NCBI GenBank assembly: GCA_910591455.2
Contig: OU342821.1
Span: 17,497,787 to 17,561,786 of the forward strand
DNA from: Pholis gunnellus
Taxonomy: Eukaryota; Chordata; Actinopteri; Perciformes; Pholidae
Reading direction: 5' to 3'
Length of the DNA: 64,000 nucleotides
Shown here: positions 13,801 through 28,755 of the stretch, piece after piece
Numbering within the stretch: the first letter of the stretch is position 1
How the letters are laid out: each line of letters starts with the position of its first letter
Program-made: the position numbers and the translations under genes
The notes under the pieces: generated by a model
Seen by the model: the letters and a program-made list of their open reading frames with translations, nothing else
What the model was told of the DNA's origin: nothing
Databases searched by the model: none

Positions 13801-16800
13801 GGACAATCAACTCAAAACTGTCAAAACCCACAAATTTACAGTAAAAATGGATCAGACTGAAAGCCTCCGACGGTAAAATGATAAACAAACAATGTATTTA
13901 TGATTGCTATAAATAAACAAAAACTTACATGCTCTCCTTTGTCACCCTTGCCTCCTTTCTGGCCTGGCTCTCCAAGCTCTCCCTGTGGAATGACAAAGTC
14001 AGTTAAAACTCTCAAAGTAAAGTAAGTAACACAAGCAAGAGGGACATAAATATGTGTGACAATGAAGTATGTTAAAATACCATCAAACACCTCCCAGAAC
14101 GGAAACTGACATATCAAAGCACAATAAAACCTACACTCAACTACATCCAACCTTTTGGATGTTATTTTTTAGATCTGTCTATGGATATTTCAATTACATC
14201 CTTCTCTGGCAAATGGTGCCAAATACAGTTATAGTAAAAACATTTTTTTTGGGGGGGGGGCGGCTTATCATGATGGCTGAGTCACTGGTGCTACTAGCAG
14301 TCAAAACAGAATAGATAATCAGTCCCATCTCAACCTGTTTGCACCAGCATTCCCAGAGTGAAGAACCTTGCATCATTCTTTCAAAGCCTCCACATGCTGT
14401 GGGTGTTTGGAGAAATAATGTTAATATCTGTCCAAACCCAAAGGCATTTACTTTTGGGTTTGAGTCAGACAATGCTCTTTGCGAGGCAGCATTAGTCTTA
14501 AAATAAAGGCCTTGGAGTTGTTCGCTCCCCACGGACAGGACTTATAATGAGAAAGTGTCTGAATGAGTGTAAACATTAGCTCGCGAGATCCTTTTTATCT
14601 GCATGGTAAATACCCTCTGTATTCTCTGTGTCCGTCTGCACCGCTGGGGCCGGCGCAAGGCCGGTTAAGAACTGAGGCATTCTTCAAAGGATAAGAGATT
14701 ATCCTCTGAGTATCTATGTGGCTGATCTTCCTACAAATATTTTTTTTCGAGGGGATGAAGAGTTGTTCTCGCTTCTGAATACTAAAGGGTCACTTTCACT
14801 CATTCCGCCATTGCCACAAAAGTCCTCCCTCTCCTCTGTCTGTTTGTAGGGAGGAGAACAAAGCTGCGACAAGGCAGGTTCGCCTTTTAAAGATCCGTTA
14901 ATCGATGCAAACTCTGTCAGACAAATTCCCCTTGGAGCGTTTAAGGTCACAGGGAAAGAGACTAGAGGATATCTGGCTTAGATATCAACTGCAAAGTTCA
15001 GTGTCTTTGTGAGGTTCTAGGTGTGCATTATGGTCTGCATATTAGTGTGTGAGCGCGCAAAAAGTGAAAGCTTTAATGCAGTTTTACATGAATTTCATCC
15101 TACTTCAATCTACGTGGGCGGCAAAACGAGACATGAAAAGCAACCCACCTTGTCTCCGTCCTCCCCAGATGGTCCAGGAGGTCCTCCAGGTCCTGGCAGA
15201 CCCACAGGTCCCTGAATACCGTCTCTTCCAGCTGGGCCTTGAGGTCCTTTCTCTCCCTGAAATATTTTTTTTTCCAGAATTTCGTCAGCCAATGCTTTAA
15301 TCTGTGATATTTGCTATTTTTCAGTATGTCGCAGAAATCTCTATAATGTGATGCTCTTACCGGTCCACCTTTCTCTCCGGAAGGGCCTGGAGGTCCCTGG
15401 GGGCCAGAACGTCCGGGGAGACCTGTAGGTCCGGCTGCGCCAGCAGGACCACGCTCGCCAGGAGAACCCTACAGCACCACCGCACAAAATATCAGAGAAA
15501 TCAAGTGTTAAACACTGAAACAAAATCATAACATCAGGCACGTCTACCAAATAGGTCAGGCCTCTCTTATGTAAGTAGCACACTGTGCATATCATTATAT
15601 TATGTAAGTGCCTGGAACAACTTAGGGTGGGAACTTTGCCGTGAAGACAATACCCAGAGATGGAGACGGAATATGGAAGGTGAGAGCGAGAGTGAGAGAA
15701 TGAGAGTGACAAACTGAGGATGAGGATGCAGTAAAATGTACTCACAGCAGGGCCAGGTGGTCCATGAGGTCCTTCACTCCCTTTCAAGCCGTGAGCCCCC
15801 TGCAGAGCAGAATAAAATGAAGACTTGAGAAAACAAACACATCTGTTGGGGAAGCACATGTCCTGCCTTGCGCTGGACTGCTTCGAACAGGCCCAGCGTG
15901 AAATGGAAAGCCTCCTATAGTCCCCAAAGTGGAGGCTGAGAGCAGCCGGGGAGAACAGTTCTTTACTAAAACTGCTGTGAACATCCTTTATATTACAAAG
16001 GAACAGGTGTGTCGTATAATTTCTGCACCCTAGAGTTAAACGAAAAGCTTTCTGCAATTTAACTCTTTCTAACAAGTTGGCAGTAAGGATATAGTGTGAA
16101 TTGCATAACCAGCACACCATGACTTTGTCAAAGAATAAAAGATTTAAAAAATAAACAGCCTAGAGCACACTGTTCTCTTGTATAGCCCACTCAGGGACGT
16201 GATATCATGTCTGATTCTTGAAGTTAACCAAAGTCTTACAGCGATTTAATAGCCCAGAACTATTATGCAACAACCAAGCTGTGAGAGATATTGACTTTGT
16301 GAGATGCTTTTGTACTGAGCAGAAGGGAATACTAACCACAGGGCCAGGCAGACCTCTCTCTCCCGGGAATCCTCTTGGCCCTGGAGGGCCATCCTTACCT
16401 GCTGGGCCGGCAGGACCGAAGTCACCCTGTAGGTCAAAGCACAATGGCATTAATTCTATAAATGCATTGTTAGTGTCTTGTGATTGCATGACCCAAATTA
16501 CACCCAGATGAGTGTAGTTACATCATCCTACAAAACAATAGATGGATGGGAGCAATGTTGTCACATGTATGATGCTGATAGAGCGCTAAACAAAAGACAC
16601 AGTATTAAATAGAGCTTCAGGATTCACCTTGGCTCCTTCTTTCCCTGCAGCTCCGGGTAGACCCTGCTCACCAGGTGGGCCTGGGGGTCCAGGATGACCT
16701 CGATCTCCCATTGGTCCAGTCTCACCAGTTGGTCCCTACAATTTGAAAAAAAAAGATGAAATATAAACCCAGACATTACAGCTATAAAGCCCAGTTGCAG

Positions 16801-19800
16801 AGGAGGTGTGAAGAAGATAAACTACTGTGAGAGGAAGACTGTGAGCAAAATCAGCAATTCAATACCAAAAAGATGTTACAATTTCTGCATCTATTACGAA
16901 ACACGGCATGGAGAAGCTGAGCATTTGCTGCGTAGGAGGCCTACTAGTCATTAAGGCCACATACAGCTCAGTTATCAATGTCCTCAGCTGGCATTAGCCA
17001 AGCGGCCGGGAGGGTAAAGTCTGTTAAACGCTTATGCATAATGGACGAATTGCTAATGTGAAAGAGGATAAGCAACACTTATGTCATGGCTGGTGAGATA
17101 TAGGTATGAGGACAAATCCTTTTATTTTTTTGTGGGAAATTCAAAATGCTGAGAGCTTTCTGGTAGTTTTACTGGTGCACACTGGTGAGTGTAACTTTTA
17201 AAACATTTTGAGATACATAATAGTTATTTTTCAGCAACTTAATGGAGATGTGTCTCTGCACAAAAGAATATAATCATTACGTTGCACTGATAATACAAGA
17301 TGGTCAGTGACTGTGACCCACCTGAGGTCCAACCACGCCGGGAGGGCCAGGAGGGCCAGTCTTGCCTTGGAATCCCTGTTTATTACAGAAGAAAAAACAA
17401 GAGTTACATTACCATACAACTGACTCCGTCGAATACAGATGAAGAGCTGAATAATCAAACTAGTTTACTCACAGTCTCTCCTCTCTGTCCAGGATGTCCG
17501 GGCAGTCCGTCTTTCCCTGAAGGTCCCTGAGAAATACATACAAATCTATGAATGTGAGTGTAAAGAACGACAAAGGAAAAGGCACGATGGGTGTATATAC
17601 ACAGTTGTGTGTGTTTTTGAATGAGTTAGAACTCACAGGAGGTCCCTTTGGTCCTGGGAAACCTGTTGGTCCCTGAGGCCCTGGCAGACCCTGGAAGCCA
17701 CAACAGATGATTCCTGGTCAATAATCACTTTCACTCTACATGTAATGAGAATTAAATTATAAACATGTGACGGTACGTACCCTCTCCCCGAGAGGTCCTG
17801 GTGGGCCATCATTTCCTGAGTTACCCTGAAAAGACAAAATAAGGAGTAAGTGGTGAACGTGTTACCACAAAATACGCAAGAAAGCGCCAGTGAAATATTT
17901 GACGCACCTTTGGTCCGGCTTTTCCTGTTGGTCCTCTTGGTCCTCTCTCTCCCCGAGGCCCCTTGAGAAAAAGACAAAGTGATTAAAATCATACAAAGTG
18001 TCCTAAGACATATTTGTGACCTGGAGTGAATCGGTTGAATCTGCGTGGGTTCCCCTAATGGAAGCCGAGGATGAACTTTGATTTTCACCCAGGTGCCAAG
18101 CTCGCCATCTGTACACAAGCACGAGTCTGCTGAGTAAGACTAACCGTTGGTCCTCTCTGTCCGCGTGGGCCAGACTTTCCCGCTGTTCCCTGTGGACATG
18201 GAGGACAAACACACACACACACAATGATCAAAGGAGTCGCATCATGGAGAGGCTGCTTCCTCTAGAAGAACCAATCTAATGGCAGCAGACAGTCACATTT
18301 GCAAACAGATTTCAACAGAAATGGGTGATTTAGGAGATCTGAGATCACCTTTTATCATTAATTAGGAATTACCCGTTTCAAAATTACCATAATTATTGAT
18401 CATGACTTACATTAGATTCATTACTTCCTAAGAATAGAACACTTTAATAAACAATAGTGCATAGCATAATGATTTTAAAGTGATGTTACTATTACAGTGG
18501 CTTCATACAATTTTAATGAGAAAAACAATTACATCTTTTGTGTGGCTTTTAGGTTTTAAAAAAAAAAGAGCTCTGGAACTACTTAATGGCACTATCATCC
18601 CCTTCTGTCTGGCAGCTTGGTCTCATAAACTTCACAAATGTTTTGTGAAGATGAAAAGCTTTATGTGCCTTGTTCCACTCGCGGTGGCGAACCATTACTC
18701 TTGCAGCCATGCTAATGGCCCATCCCTTAAACAAAGAAAATGAAACATTGCTCAAGGGCCGCAAAGTGATAAACAATGCTTTTGGCGGTTTGAAATGAGT
18801 TGCGTAAGTTGTAAAGAAGACGGAATGCAATTGTCTCTCTGTCCTTGGTGAAAAATCTTTATTTTGTAGCCATGCAACTTCCTCTACGTTGATAAATGTG
18901 GAGCTGGGACATCAGCCTGTCTCCAACGCTACGCCAGTATTGATCCAACCCTTGTAGGAATGAGAAGAATAATAAGAAGCCTATCTGACATACCCGCGTT
19001 CCTTTCTCTCCGTTGGCGCCTGGGAAACCTTGGAAACCTTGAGATCCCTGTGTGAGAGTGAGAGAGAGTAATTAATCATTTGAGAGACAAACATTAAATA
19101 TTATATCCCTTGTTTACTCCCCTGAGATATCGCTAGCATATTAAATGAAACAGGAGATAGATTAAGCCGTGGATAAAAAGCAGTGTTTTATTGTTGTCAT
19201 ATGAGGAGCTGAGAGCTGACACCAAAAAGCATATTCAAGTCCCCGGCTCTTTGATCAGGGAGCTTCAAGCATGTCCACTTGTCAGACTGCGGCTTTTGCT
19301 AAAGAGGCTAAAGGATGAGCCATCAAAAGTTCAGCAACACACACTTCACATGTATGAACTTTCTTTCAAATACACACAGAAAACGCAAGTGTGTAGGAAC
19401 ATTGTGGCCAAATGAATTGGGGCCTATTATCAATAGCGGTTTAAAGTTACTCCATACTGATTCCTGAGCAATTAATTGTTGAGCAATACATGGACTCATT
19501 TACCTTTGGTCCTTGTCTTCCTGGGTATCCTGGCAATCCGGGGACTCCAAGTTTACCCTGATAATGAGAAAAAAACAAATTAAGATTAACACCACGGTCC
19601 AAATTGATTCCGAAATGTAGCTCCTTCCAGAGCCACAGAGGGCATTATTTACTGTCTTTGCTTTTGGTCCCACATCGTGTAATTCGTTTGTACCTGATGC
19701 TTATGATGCGAAATTTAACAAATTAAATCCCTGGTATTAATCTGACTTCATAGAAGAAATATATTGTATTTTAATGAGTTACCAGTAATGCAAAAAATAT

Positions 19801-22800
19801 TAGAATCAACAGTAGAATTTATATCCAAAGTTGATCTCCTAATGAGTAGCTTTCCAGCCTAAATACAAGGCAAGCCGACTGCACTATACGTCTACCCGTA
19901 CAGCTGTGAATGTATACAGAATAGTGTTATTCTAGCAGTAAAACTAAATTAACATATGAAAACCTGCTAAACACAGCGCCAGCGTTTGAATGATGAAATG
20001 TTGGCGTCTGTGCAGGCTTCAATCAGATATGAGAATGAGTCAGCTGTCCCCTCATGTGTGATCCAGATACAGGCCGGTGTCTACATCTACAATGCGGCGT
20101 GACCGCCATAATGCAAATGTAATTCAGATTAAGAGCACTTTAAGCTTTAAGGATAATCAACACATCCGCTGTGGTTACTGTGGAACACAACCACAGCTTT
20201 CATTCCAACGTTTGGCCGATGAACTTGTCGAATCGGATTGTTGGCACAGTCTACAACAACTGCTCAAGACATTTTTTATGCTTTAAGGGAAAGAACACTG
20301 AGAGGCCACATCCTCTAGAAAAGAACCACAACAAAATGTTTGAGGGATTGTCGGCAACAGCTAACCCAGTGTTCAATTTAACAATAAAGAATGTTTAGAA
20401 CCACTTTACGCTCCCAGCTGGTTCAAGAGCAGAAGCAATGAAAGCCCTGCTGAGCTATCATCCTATAGATCAAACAAGTTAGGACACATGATCTGTGGGG
20501 TGTGAGTGTTTGAGTCGTGGAAGTTTACCTTGTCACCACTCGTTCCGAGAGGACCGGCATCTCCTGGGAGACCTGAGCGACCTTTTGGTCCCTCGGGACC
20601 ATCCTCTCCTCTGGGTCCTCCTGGTCCAAGCTCTCCCTGGAAAGCACAGGAAGCGCAAAGCACACATATCACATGACTTATACTTCAACACAATCCACTC
20701 GCATACTAAATCATTTGGATGCATACACCAACTAGCAGTTTTCTTCCCTGCCTTTTGCTCGTGCATTTCTACGTTACGAGGAACATTACTGCCACCAATC
20801 AGAATTTATATTTGAATCAAAGTCTGATGCTAACTCAGCATCAGACTTATAATGTTACCGTGTTCTGTAAACTTTACTCTTAAAGTTATCTCTCATGTTA
20901 TAGAGACATACTTAAGATTTGAAACCACATTTTCAGGAGCATTAACGGGGAAGTCATTCAATATTTTTTCTTGTAAACCAAACAAGTCCATCAACTCGGG
21001 TCGCCCTTTTAAAAACTGTTGCGAGCGTAAAGTTGCGGAAATAATCCAGTAAAGCTATTTTCCTATCGCCGCCTGCCCCTCAGAGCAGTAAGCGATCCTA
21101 TTATTGCTTCTCTCGGCGAGCGGGCTCCCCCTTCTAGCAGGACACCGGCTAAATGACGGAGTACAAACTCGCTCTGACAAGCAGTCGCTGCTGCGGAGAC
21201 CCAGTGGTGTGTGAAAGGTATCTAGTTAAAGGCCTGCGCGGAGTACACATAAAACGGCATCAAGCAAACTGTACTTGACTCACACTTGCAAGCTCATCAA
21301 AGAGAACACTTGAAATTAAGCACCCTCTCACACACACACGTAGGAACGCTTCAAATGAGTCATTTAGATTCTAGTCCACGTGTGACTCCTCCAGAACAGA
21401 GGGCCTCCTCAAATCCTCGCTTTCATCGGGATCCGCTACATCTCCAGAGGAAAGAGGGTGTCTCTCTCTCGGGTTTGAAGGGGTTTAGAGCGCCATTGAT
21501 TTCTCCTTCCTTTCTGTTCTCAGCTATGGTCAGGGATTGGGGGGATTGATGTTTGAAGTACGGGTTATGTTTCTCACTGTAAAAGAAAGACGGTTCCCCT
21601 ACTACTTGACATTGTAAATCCCTAATGCAGTTTGCAGAAGGAAACTGTTCCTGGTTACACCTGTCAAACTTTCCCTTTAAGTTGCTGACTGGAAAGTGAC
21701 AGATGGGGCGAGAAAAGGGATTTGAAACTGCTCATGCACGCACGCACACACGCTCCCAGCTGGCAATAGGGGGCAACACCTTATGTTTGCTTATTACCCA
21801 CAATTCCACAGCAGTCACAGAGGCTTAGGCCATGAGGGGGGGCTAACATCTCAGGAGGTGGCTGGTGATTTCACTTAGTTCAGGTAAAGGTCACTTCCCC
21901 AATAAAACCAATGTTGAGAGCAGGCGTAAGGAGTTGCCTAATTTTTTTTTTTTTCTTAGAATGACGTTCCAAACGTGATTTATTTGATGTAAACAAATAA
22001 AGCCTTACCCTGTCGCCCTTGATGCCCATATCTCCCTTGAAGCCGAGGAAGCCATCTTCTCCCTGGCGAGAAAGTGAAGGAGGAAAAGAGGTGAGGATGC
22101 AATAAAGGATGAAGAATGGAACAATACAGATGTTGAAACCATTTGTGTGGTATTAATACCCAGAACACACTCAAAAGGCGAGCACACACACACACACACA
22201 CACGCACAGATGCAGAGTCTTGGCAAGATCCCCTGTTGCCATAGAAACTCTTGATCGCCTTTTTTTTCCCTCTGTTCCGTACCAGCATCAGTTTAACAGG
22301 ATTTCATTGAGATCATCATTAGCATGAAATATTCCATATAATTCATACAAATACTACAATTTCCATGATGTTTACAGTCTCTTCCTTTCACGCCAGACAC
22401 TTTCTCAGCAAATAAGTCCGAGCTCTCTTACCTTTCCACCCTTGTGTCCTTTAAGACCGCGAACACCGTCCGCTCCCTGTGATGCAAGAACACACAGATG
22501 TTACAGGCCGATCGCTAATTGTCAGTTCTCTTCAAACGTGTCAAACAAGGGTGTTATGGAGGGAACACAATGCAATGGGTTCATTAAAAATGTCTACAGA
22601 TTAGAGAGTGACTGTAAATGCATTTCAAATCCTCACAACTACTTTTTTTCTTTGACCAGTCGTCTCATCTTCCCCCGAGGGAGCAGACACTTCAGACTTC
22701 AGCCATGTAGGTGGGGGACTTTTAGCAAGAAGTCAAACCTCTTGTGTGATCCCCTCTCTCAGCTTTAATGACTGGATCAGTCACACCCTCTTGCCAAGAT

Positions 22801-25800
22801 TTTATTTGATGGGATTTCTTTCGTCTTGGTTTTATCGGCTGTGCGCCTTTGAGCCGTCGTCAGCCCCTGTGACTAACCTTACGTGAGCAAAGTGATGTAA
22901 GATCTGAAAAGATGACTCTCCTGTCCTAATCTATTCATTACAGAGATCGTTTTCATGTCTCTGTAACTAAAGCAGAGGCTATTCTATTCCAGACCGTTCC
23001 TAGAAGCTAGGCAGCTAAGGCTTTCATTCTGTTAAACTACAGCTTTTTTTTACAAAATAACACTTAATTGCTGGAAAGACCTTGGAAATAATAACATTTG
23101 AATGAGATAATGGGCAACTATTAGCCCATAATAGTTGTTAATTGCAGGGTACCCCCAACCCAATGATATCAAAAATGGATTTATTATTGGTCGATAATCA
23201 TCTCACCTTCACGCCTCGGGGCCCAGGATAACCGATGGGTCCTTGAGGGCCAGCAGGGCCCTGGAGAGATAGATGTTTAGCGAGAGCTTGTAGCACGCAC
23301 ACAATTACAGTACACACACAGTGCTAATGCTATCTACATTTATGCAAAATGTCTTATGCAAATGTGTGTATAAACTAGGACAAAGGGAGAGGAAAGAAAC
23401 CTAGAAAAGCTTGAATAAATTCAGAAAAATAACTAATGTAATCTTTAAAAGTAAGAAAGGCAGAGAAAGAAATAAAGCTCACCAGGTGTCCTTTCTCTCC
23501 AGAAGGCCCCTCCTTTCCAGGGTGACCCTGTGAATTATTAAGCGAAACATTATTGAATCTCATCTCAGGATAATTACCACCATAAATACTACAACACCCA
23601 CCTATAACTGAGGGATTAAGTTGTAAAACTATGGGAGGATGTATCAATGTGGAAAATTGCAATAAGAGCCTTTAGAGTTCAATCTCATTTGGGCTTTTTA
23701 GCCTTAATGCACAAGTAATATCGAGGCACTACCGGCTATTACTGGGCTCTAAAAGCCAAGACTGCCGTTTTGGGACTTCACAATACATTACATACGAACC
23801 GTACACATGAGTGTATGCAGACACAAAATTCAGATGACGCAAAACACGAGAAAATGTATTGCATTCTCGTGAGACGAAGGAGCTCTGCAAGGCCTCTGAT
23901 GGGCTTTTAGTGATGTGAGAGAGGATGGAGAAGGTAATAGATATGAGGGAGGACAGAGATGAGGGGCAAGGAGGGAACATTGAGATTGAGAGAGAGAGAG
24001 AATATTGCGGTTGATGGAGGAGGCAACACGTGGATGAATAAAAATAAGAGTGTGTCAATGGCGGAGAGCTATTTCTAATCCAAAAAGCCATTAAAGGTGC
24101 GCTCTCCTCCATCTCTAATTCCTCTTTTTCACCAAACCCCTTGTATTCTACACCGACTATCTGACTTTTTTCTTTCCGCTACAGTTATTCATATTTAATT
24201 TCACTGTCTCTTAGGTGACGCCTGGGGCCTTCTAAGACACCCGGCCCTGCCATTAGCGCAGGTGTCTTCTGTGGCCGTCTGTGCAAAGATGTGTGTGGGC
24301 GGGTTGTTCAACCGTTACACAGCTGTGTGAATGTGTTGTCTCATACATATGTTTCGGACAAATAATCATCTCAGTGTGTCGTTATTAAACGTTGAAATTC
24401 CATGTACTGCTTTGAAAGTGTTGTTCTTCACAGTTATGAGAAATTATACTTTACAAATGATCATTTGCATACATTTCTTTAGATGTGTGTGGTATGTATG
24501 TACTCACCGGTGGACCGTCAGCTCCTGGCATTCCCGGCAAGCCTGGCTTCCCTGTAGGACCCTAGACAGAAGACAAGATGTGAGGACAGAAAAGACATCA
24601 CTGAGTTAAGACAGCACGTAGCAATCAGAAGTTAAAGGTATCATACAAGTCTTGCTAACAGCTCTGTCAGGCTGTACTTACACACTGTGTTGTATTGAGC
24701 TTAATGCTAACGTCTGCATGCTAACTTCTACTTCTTCAAACCAACGTTTTATATAATAAACAATCTATTCGTAATTTGATTATATTTGTGCTTCATCAAA
24801 TATGACAGCCTTCTAGTATTTCATTTATAAATGAGGAGAAACATAATATATACATTATTCATTCTCACACTGTTCAACAACAAACTGGATATAAACAGGC
24901 AAATTGGATTTAGCTGAAATTGGATTAAAATGTATCAGGATTAAAATCTGTCTACTCGGCACTATTTGTGTCCTGCGTTGGGGATGGGGAGCCGTTTGCA
25001 TAATAGTGTGATAAGCATTTGGAGCTGAATAAGAGCAACTTGGCTTTCAGCTCATGCAAATTAATAAGACAACTTCCAGCAATTTTACAGATTTCGGGGT
25101 CTGCGTTTATTAACATTTTATCAAGCTGGCAGGTTTTTCTTTTCCTGTGGAGTTGCAGAAAACGACATGTTACACAGTTACATTGTAACACGGCGATCAT
25201 GTGATATCTTACCTTATCTCCTGGCGGTCCGATGGCTCCTTGGGGCCCCGCGAGTCCCTGTGGAGAGGATAGAAAATGCTCAGAACAATTTATTTGATGG
25301 ATGAGAGAAAATCAAACGTCGGACAACCTGTTCATCACTGACCTGGGTACCTGGGTTTCCTTGCTGTCCAGGAGGTCCTGGCTCTCCTTGAGGTCCCTGA
25401 AGAAAAACAAAAGTTAATTTTAGAAATCTCATTTAAATACTTTAAATTATTTAGTTGATTAAAACCTCCCTGATAAAGGGAAGAGAAATCCGTCTCTCCA
25501 TAAGGTCCATTAAAGACGAAATGCTTCCCTCAACCCATATAAATCAGAAGCTGTCCAACAGTGCATCACTGCATTATTACATTCTTATACCTACAGAGGC
25601 ACACAGCACAATATCTTGCTCGGGACACACACACACATACGCACCGCACACATTCTCACACCTACTGTCCTAACGACAGAAAGTGCTGAACGACAAACAC
25701 GAGCACACGTTCACTCTCAGATAACTGCCAATCAATTACATGGCCCTGGTCCAAGAGTCTGGGAGAGCTGTTGATCTTCCATTTCTACCTAGTTGGAACA

Positions 25801-28704
25801 TTCCCAACAGAACAGACTTCAGCCAGGTATTCTCTCATTACGGTCAGGCGCTACAAGAAATTGACCTGGAACGATACAACCGGCGGTGGTTTGACTGCTC
25901 AAATGGACCTAAACACAGCTGGTCTATTCTTCGTTATCTGTTAAGTATCCTCTGATTGTACTGGTGTGTGTGTGTGTGAGGAGGAGTGTTCAACCCATGT
26001 TGTGGGGACATAAATCAGATTACACAGTCACATTGTGGGGACTCGCCTTTTATTTTGGGACAAAATGGGGACAATTGCACTTCCCGAAATTGCCCGTCCT
26101 TTGGTTTAATTTGGGAAATGATACGGAACATTTTAATCAATTCCAGCTTCACTTACTATGTTTCCTTTGGGTCCAGAGTGGCCATCCGTTCCAGTAACGC
26201 CCTACAGCATTGGAGATGAACACAATGTTGAGCACACACAAAGGACGGCCAGCACATCTGTAATACACTGAAAAGGGTTAGTATTTCGGCGATACTTTTA
26301 GCTTTCTTTTGCGTTTTTTTGAGGGTATGATTTATTGTATGTGATATCTCTACTTCCTGCACAGGGATATCAGTGCAAAATAAGCCACTTGATTGATGCG
26401 CACTGTCCACGTTAAATTAAATCAATTGAAACAGTATTTACATTCAGTTTTAGCTTTGCTGTAGACATTTGTCTGAAACGCTGAAGTTTAACTCAATAAC
26501 GCATGCTACTCTGCGTGTATGCTGTCTGAAATATATTGAGTTAGATTTCCCTGAGGGTGTTGTTTGCTGTGGGTTTTGTTTTGTGAGATGGTAAAATAAA
26601 AAAAACATGATTCTGCTCACTAAACAGTCAATCTAATGAACCAGCATGGATATGAAAAGGTGAGAGGAGGGTACGGGGACTCACAGGGGGTCCTGAAGGT
26701 CCCTGAGGTCCTTTTGGACCCAGCAAACCACGGGGCCCCTAGGGAGGAAAAAAAACAGGAGGGAAATGAGATTGAGAAAGATATCACACCTGTGAAAGGC
26801 TTGATGAATTATTAAACACTCAGGTATTAAAATGATACTTCTGGAGACAACCTGACGCCCCAAATGTCCTTGAGGATATTCTACCAAGTCACATTGTGAT
26901 GGAAAGCTGAAAACCCTTTTTTTTCCTCTCTCTTTACTATACATTAATTCCCCACAGCTATGCCTGTCAAACATTGCTTTGAATAACTGTGCTTTGCCTC
27001 ATAGCTACAGTTACCTAACGAGACCTGTTGTCACGTCATTGTGAATGCAAACCAATGTAGCACACCCTGGTGGAGAAAATAAGTCACAACAGCAGCTATC
27101 AAGTGCTTTCTGTTGGTTTCTCTTTCCCCGTCTTTCTCCTCCTCCGCGGGGAATATCCTGCCTGTGAGAGTGGGAGGCTATTATAACAAGCTTGATGTGA
27201 GCTGCCTGCATTTCTCACCTCCAAAGCTCCTCTTGTACAGATGAAACGCCAGCAAAGCCTCATCAACATTCACTTTCCAGCAATATAACGCTGAGAGAAA
27301 CCTCAATTTATGTGAATATGAACAGCGGCTGCAGTATGCAGATGATGTATCAGATCCCTTGATTGTTCGGCAACACAATGACACGATGAGCTCTATCGAC
27401 TCAACTCAAAACTCAGAATCTCTCGGTGTAAGATCGAATGGTAATACGTGGGATCACTCACTGGTTCACCGGGAAGTCCCCTGGGCCCGATCTCTCCATC
27501 ATCTCCCTGGGAAAGAGAGAGATAACGGGTCAGAGTGTGGATCAGACAGAAAATGTGTGTGTTTGTGTGCGATATGAGAGAGATAATGGGAAGGCACGGA
27601 GAAAAAGCCCGGGAAAGAGGGGATCAGGTTGCATCAGCTGTGGATAATGAGGATGGTGAGGGAGATTAAAGGCAGATAGAGGTGTGCAGAGATAAAAAGG
27701 AAAAATATTAAGTGGAGTGGTAAGTAAAAATTCTGGGGCCGACAGAAGAAGGTGACTTTGGTAAGAGGAAGACATAATCTATCTGACTTCCTGCAGCATA
27801 ACAATAACGACTAAGGGGTGGGGAACATCAGACACAAGCGTACACATGCTGCTTCTTTGAAATGAAAACAGAAAAAAGAGAGGCGTGAAATTGTGATTTT
27901 TCTGTTACCCTTTCTCCATCCTCTCCAGGACCACCAGGAGGTCCAGACGGGCCAGATTCACCCTATAACAACAACACATTGAGATGTAACAGTGGCACGC
28001 GTCAAAACAATACACGCACGTTACAAAAACACACTTTTCATAGCAACCACAAAAGAACTTACTCTGTGTCCTTTCTCACCGGGAAGTCCGGCCAGTCCAT
28101 CAAACCCTCTGTCTCCCTGAAGAGCAAAGGAAAATCAGGCGGCGTACCTCTCGTACAAGCTTCAAAAACAGGCTTTTACACTGGTATTATGAAACATGGC
28201 GCATTGAAATGTATTATGAATGTGGTGGGCAAGGTACCTTGGTTCCAGACTGTCCCGGCATGCCCCTGGCACCGTCGGCTCCAGAACGACCCTGTAAAAA
28301 TGAACACAGTTACGTAACATGACTGTTAACACACAGCCTTGTGAATATACTATGAAGACTAGAATATCTAAATCTAAAGCACGACCAAATGTCTATCAGC
28401 AAGTCTGTTACACTTACCCTTCTGCCAGGCTTTCCGGAGGGTCCAAGGGTACCCAAAGGTCCACGTGGTCCCTGAAACGAAAACACTTCGATTAAAACTC
28501 AACTTTTTTAAAACACACTTTACATTTGCATCTTGGAATAATCATACTAAAACAAGAAACACTGCATACCACATTGATATTAAAGGGTTGCAAAGATAAT
28601 GAGTTTGAACTAAACCAATACGACAATATTTTAACAATTAATATTAATAGGTTAACATATTTTCAGATGGGGTTTGCTTTGACTTAGTTCTTTCTGTTTT
28701 TCAG

Positions 28705-28755
<51 letters not shown>

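Noticed and set aside
15341..16120. 259-residue minus-strand open frame
   Set aside because: It runs through introns and reads collagen exons 41-42 partly out of frame; the Gly-X-Y frame and splice sites give the real exons.
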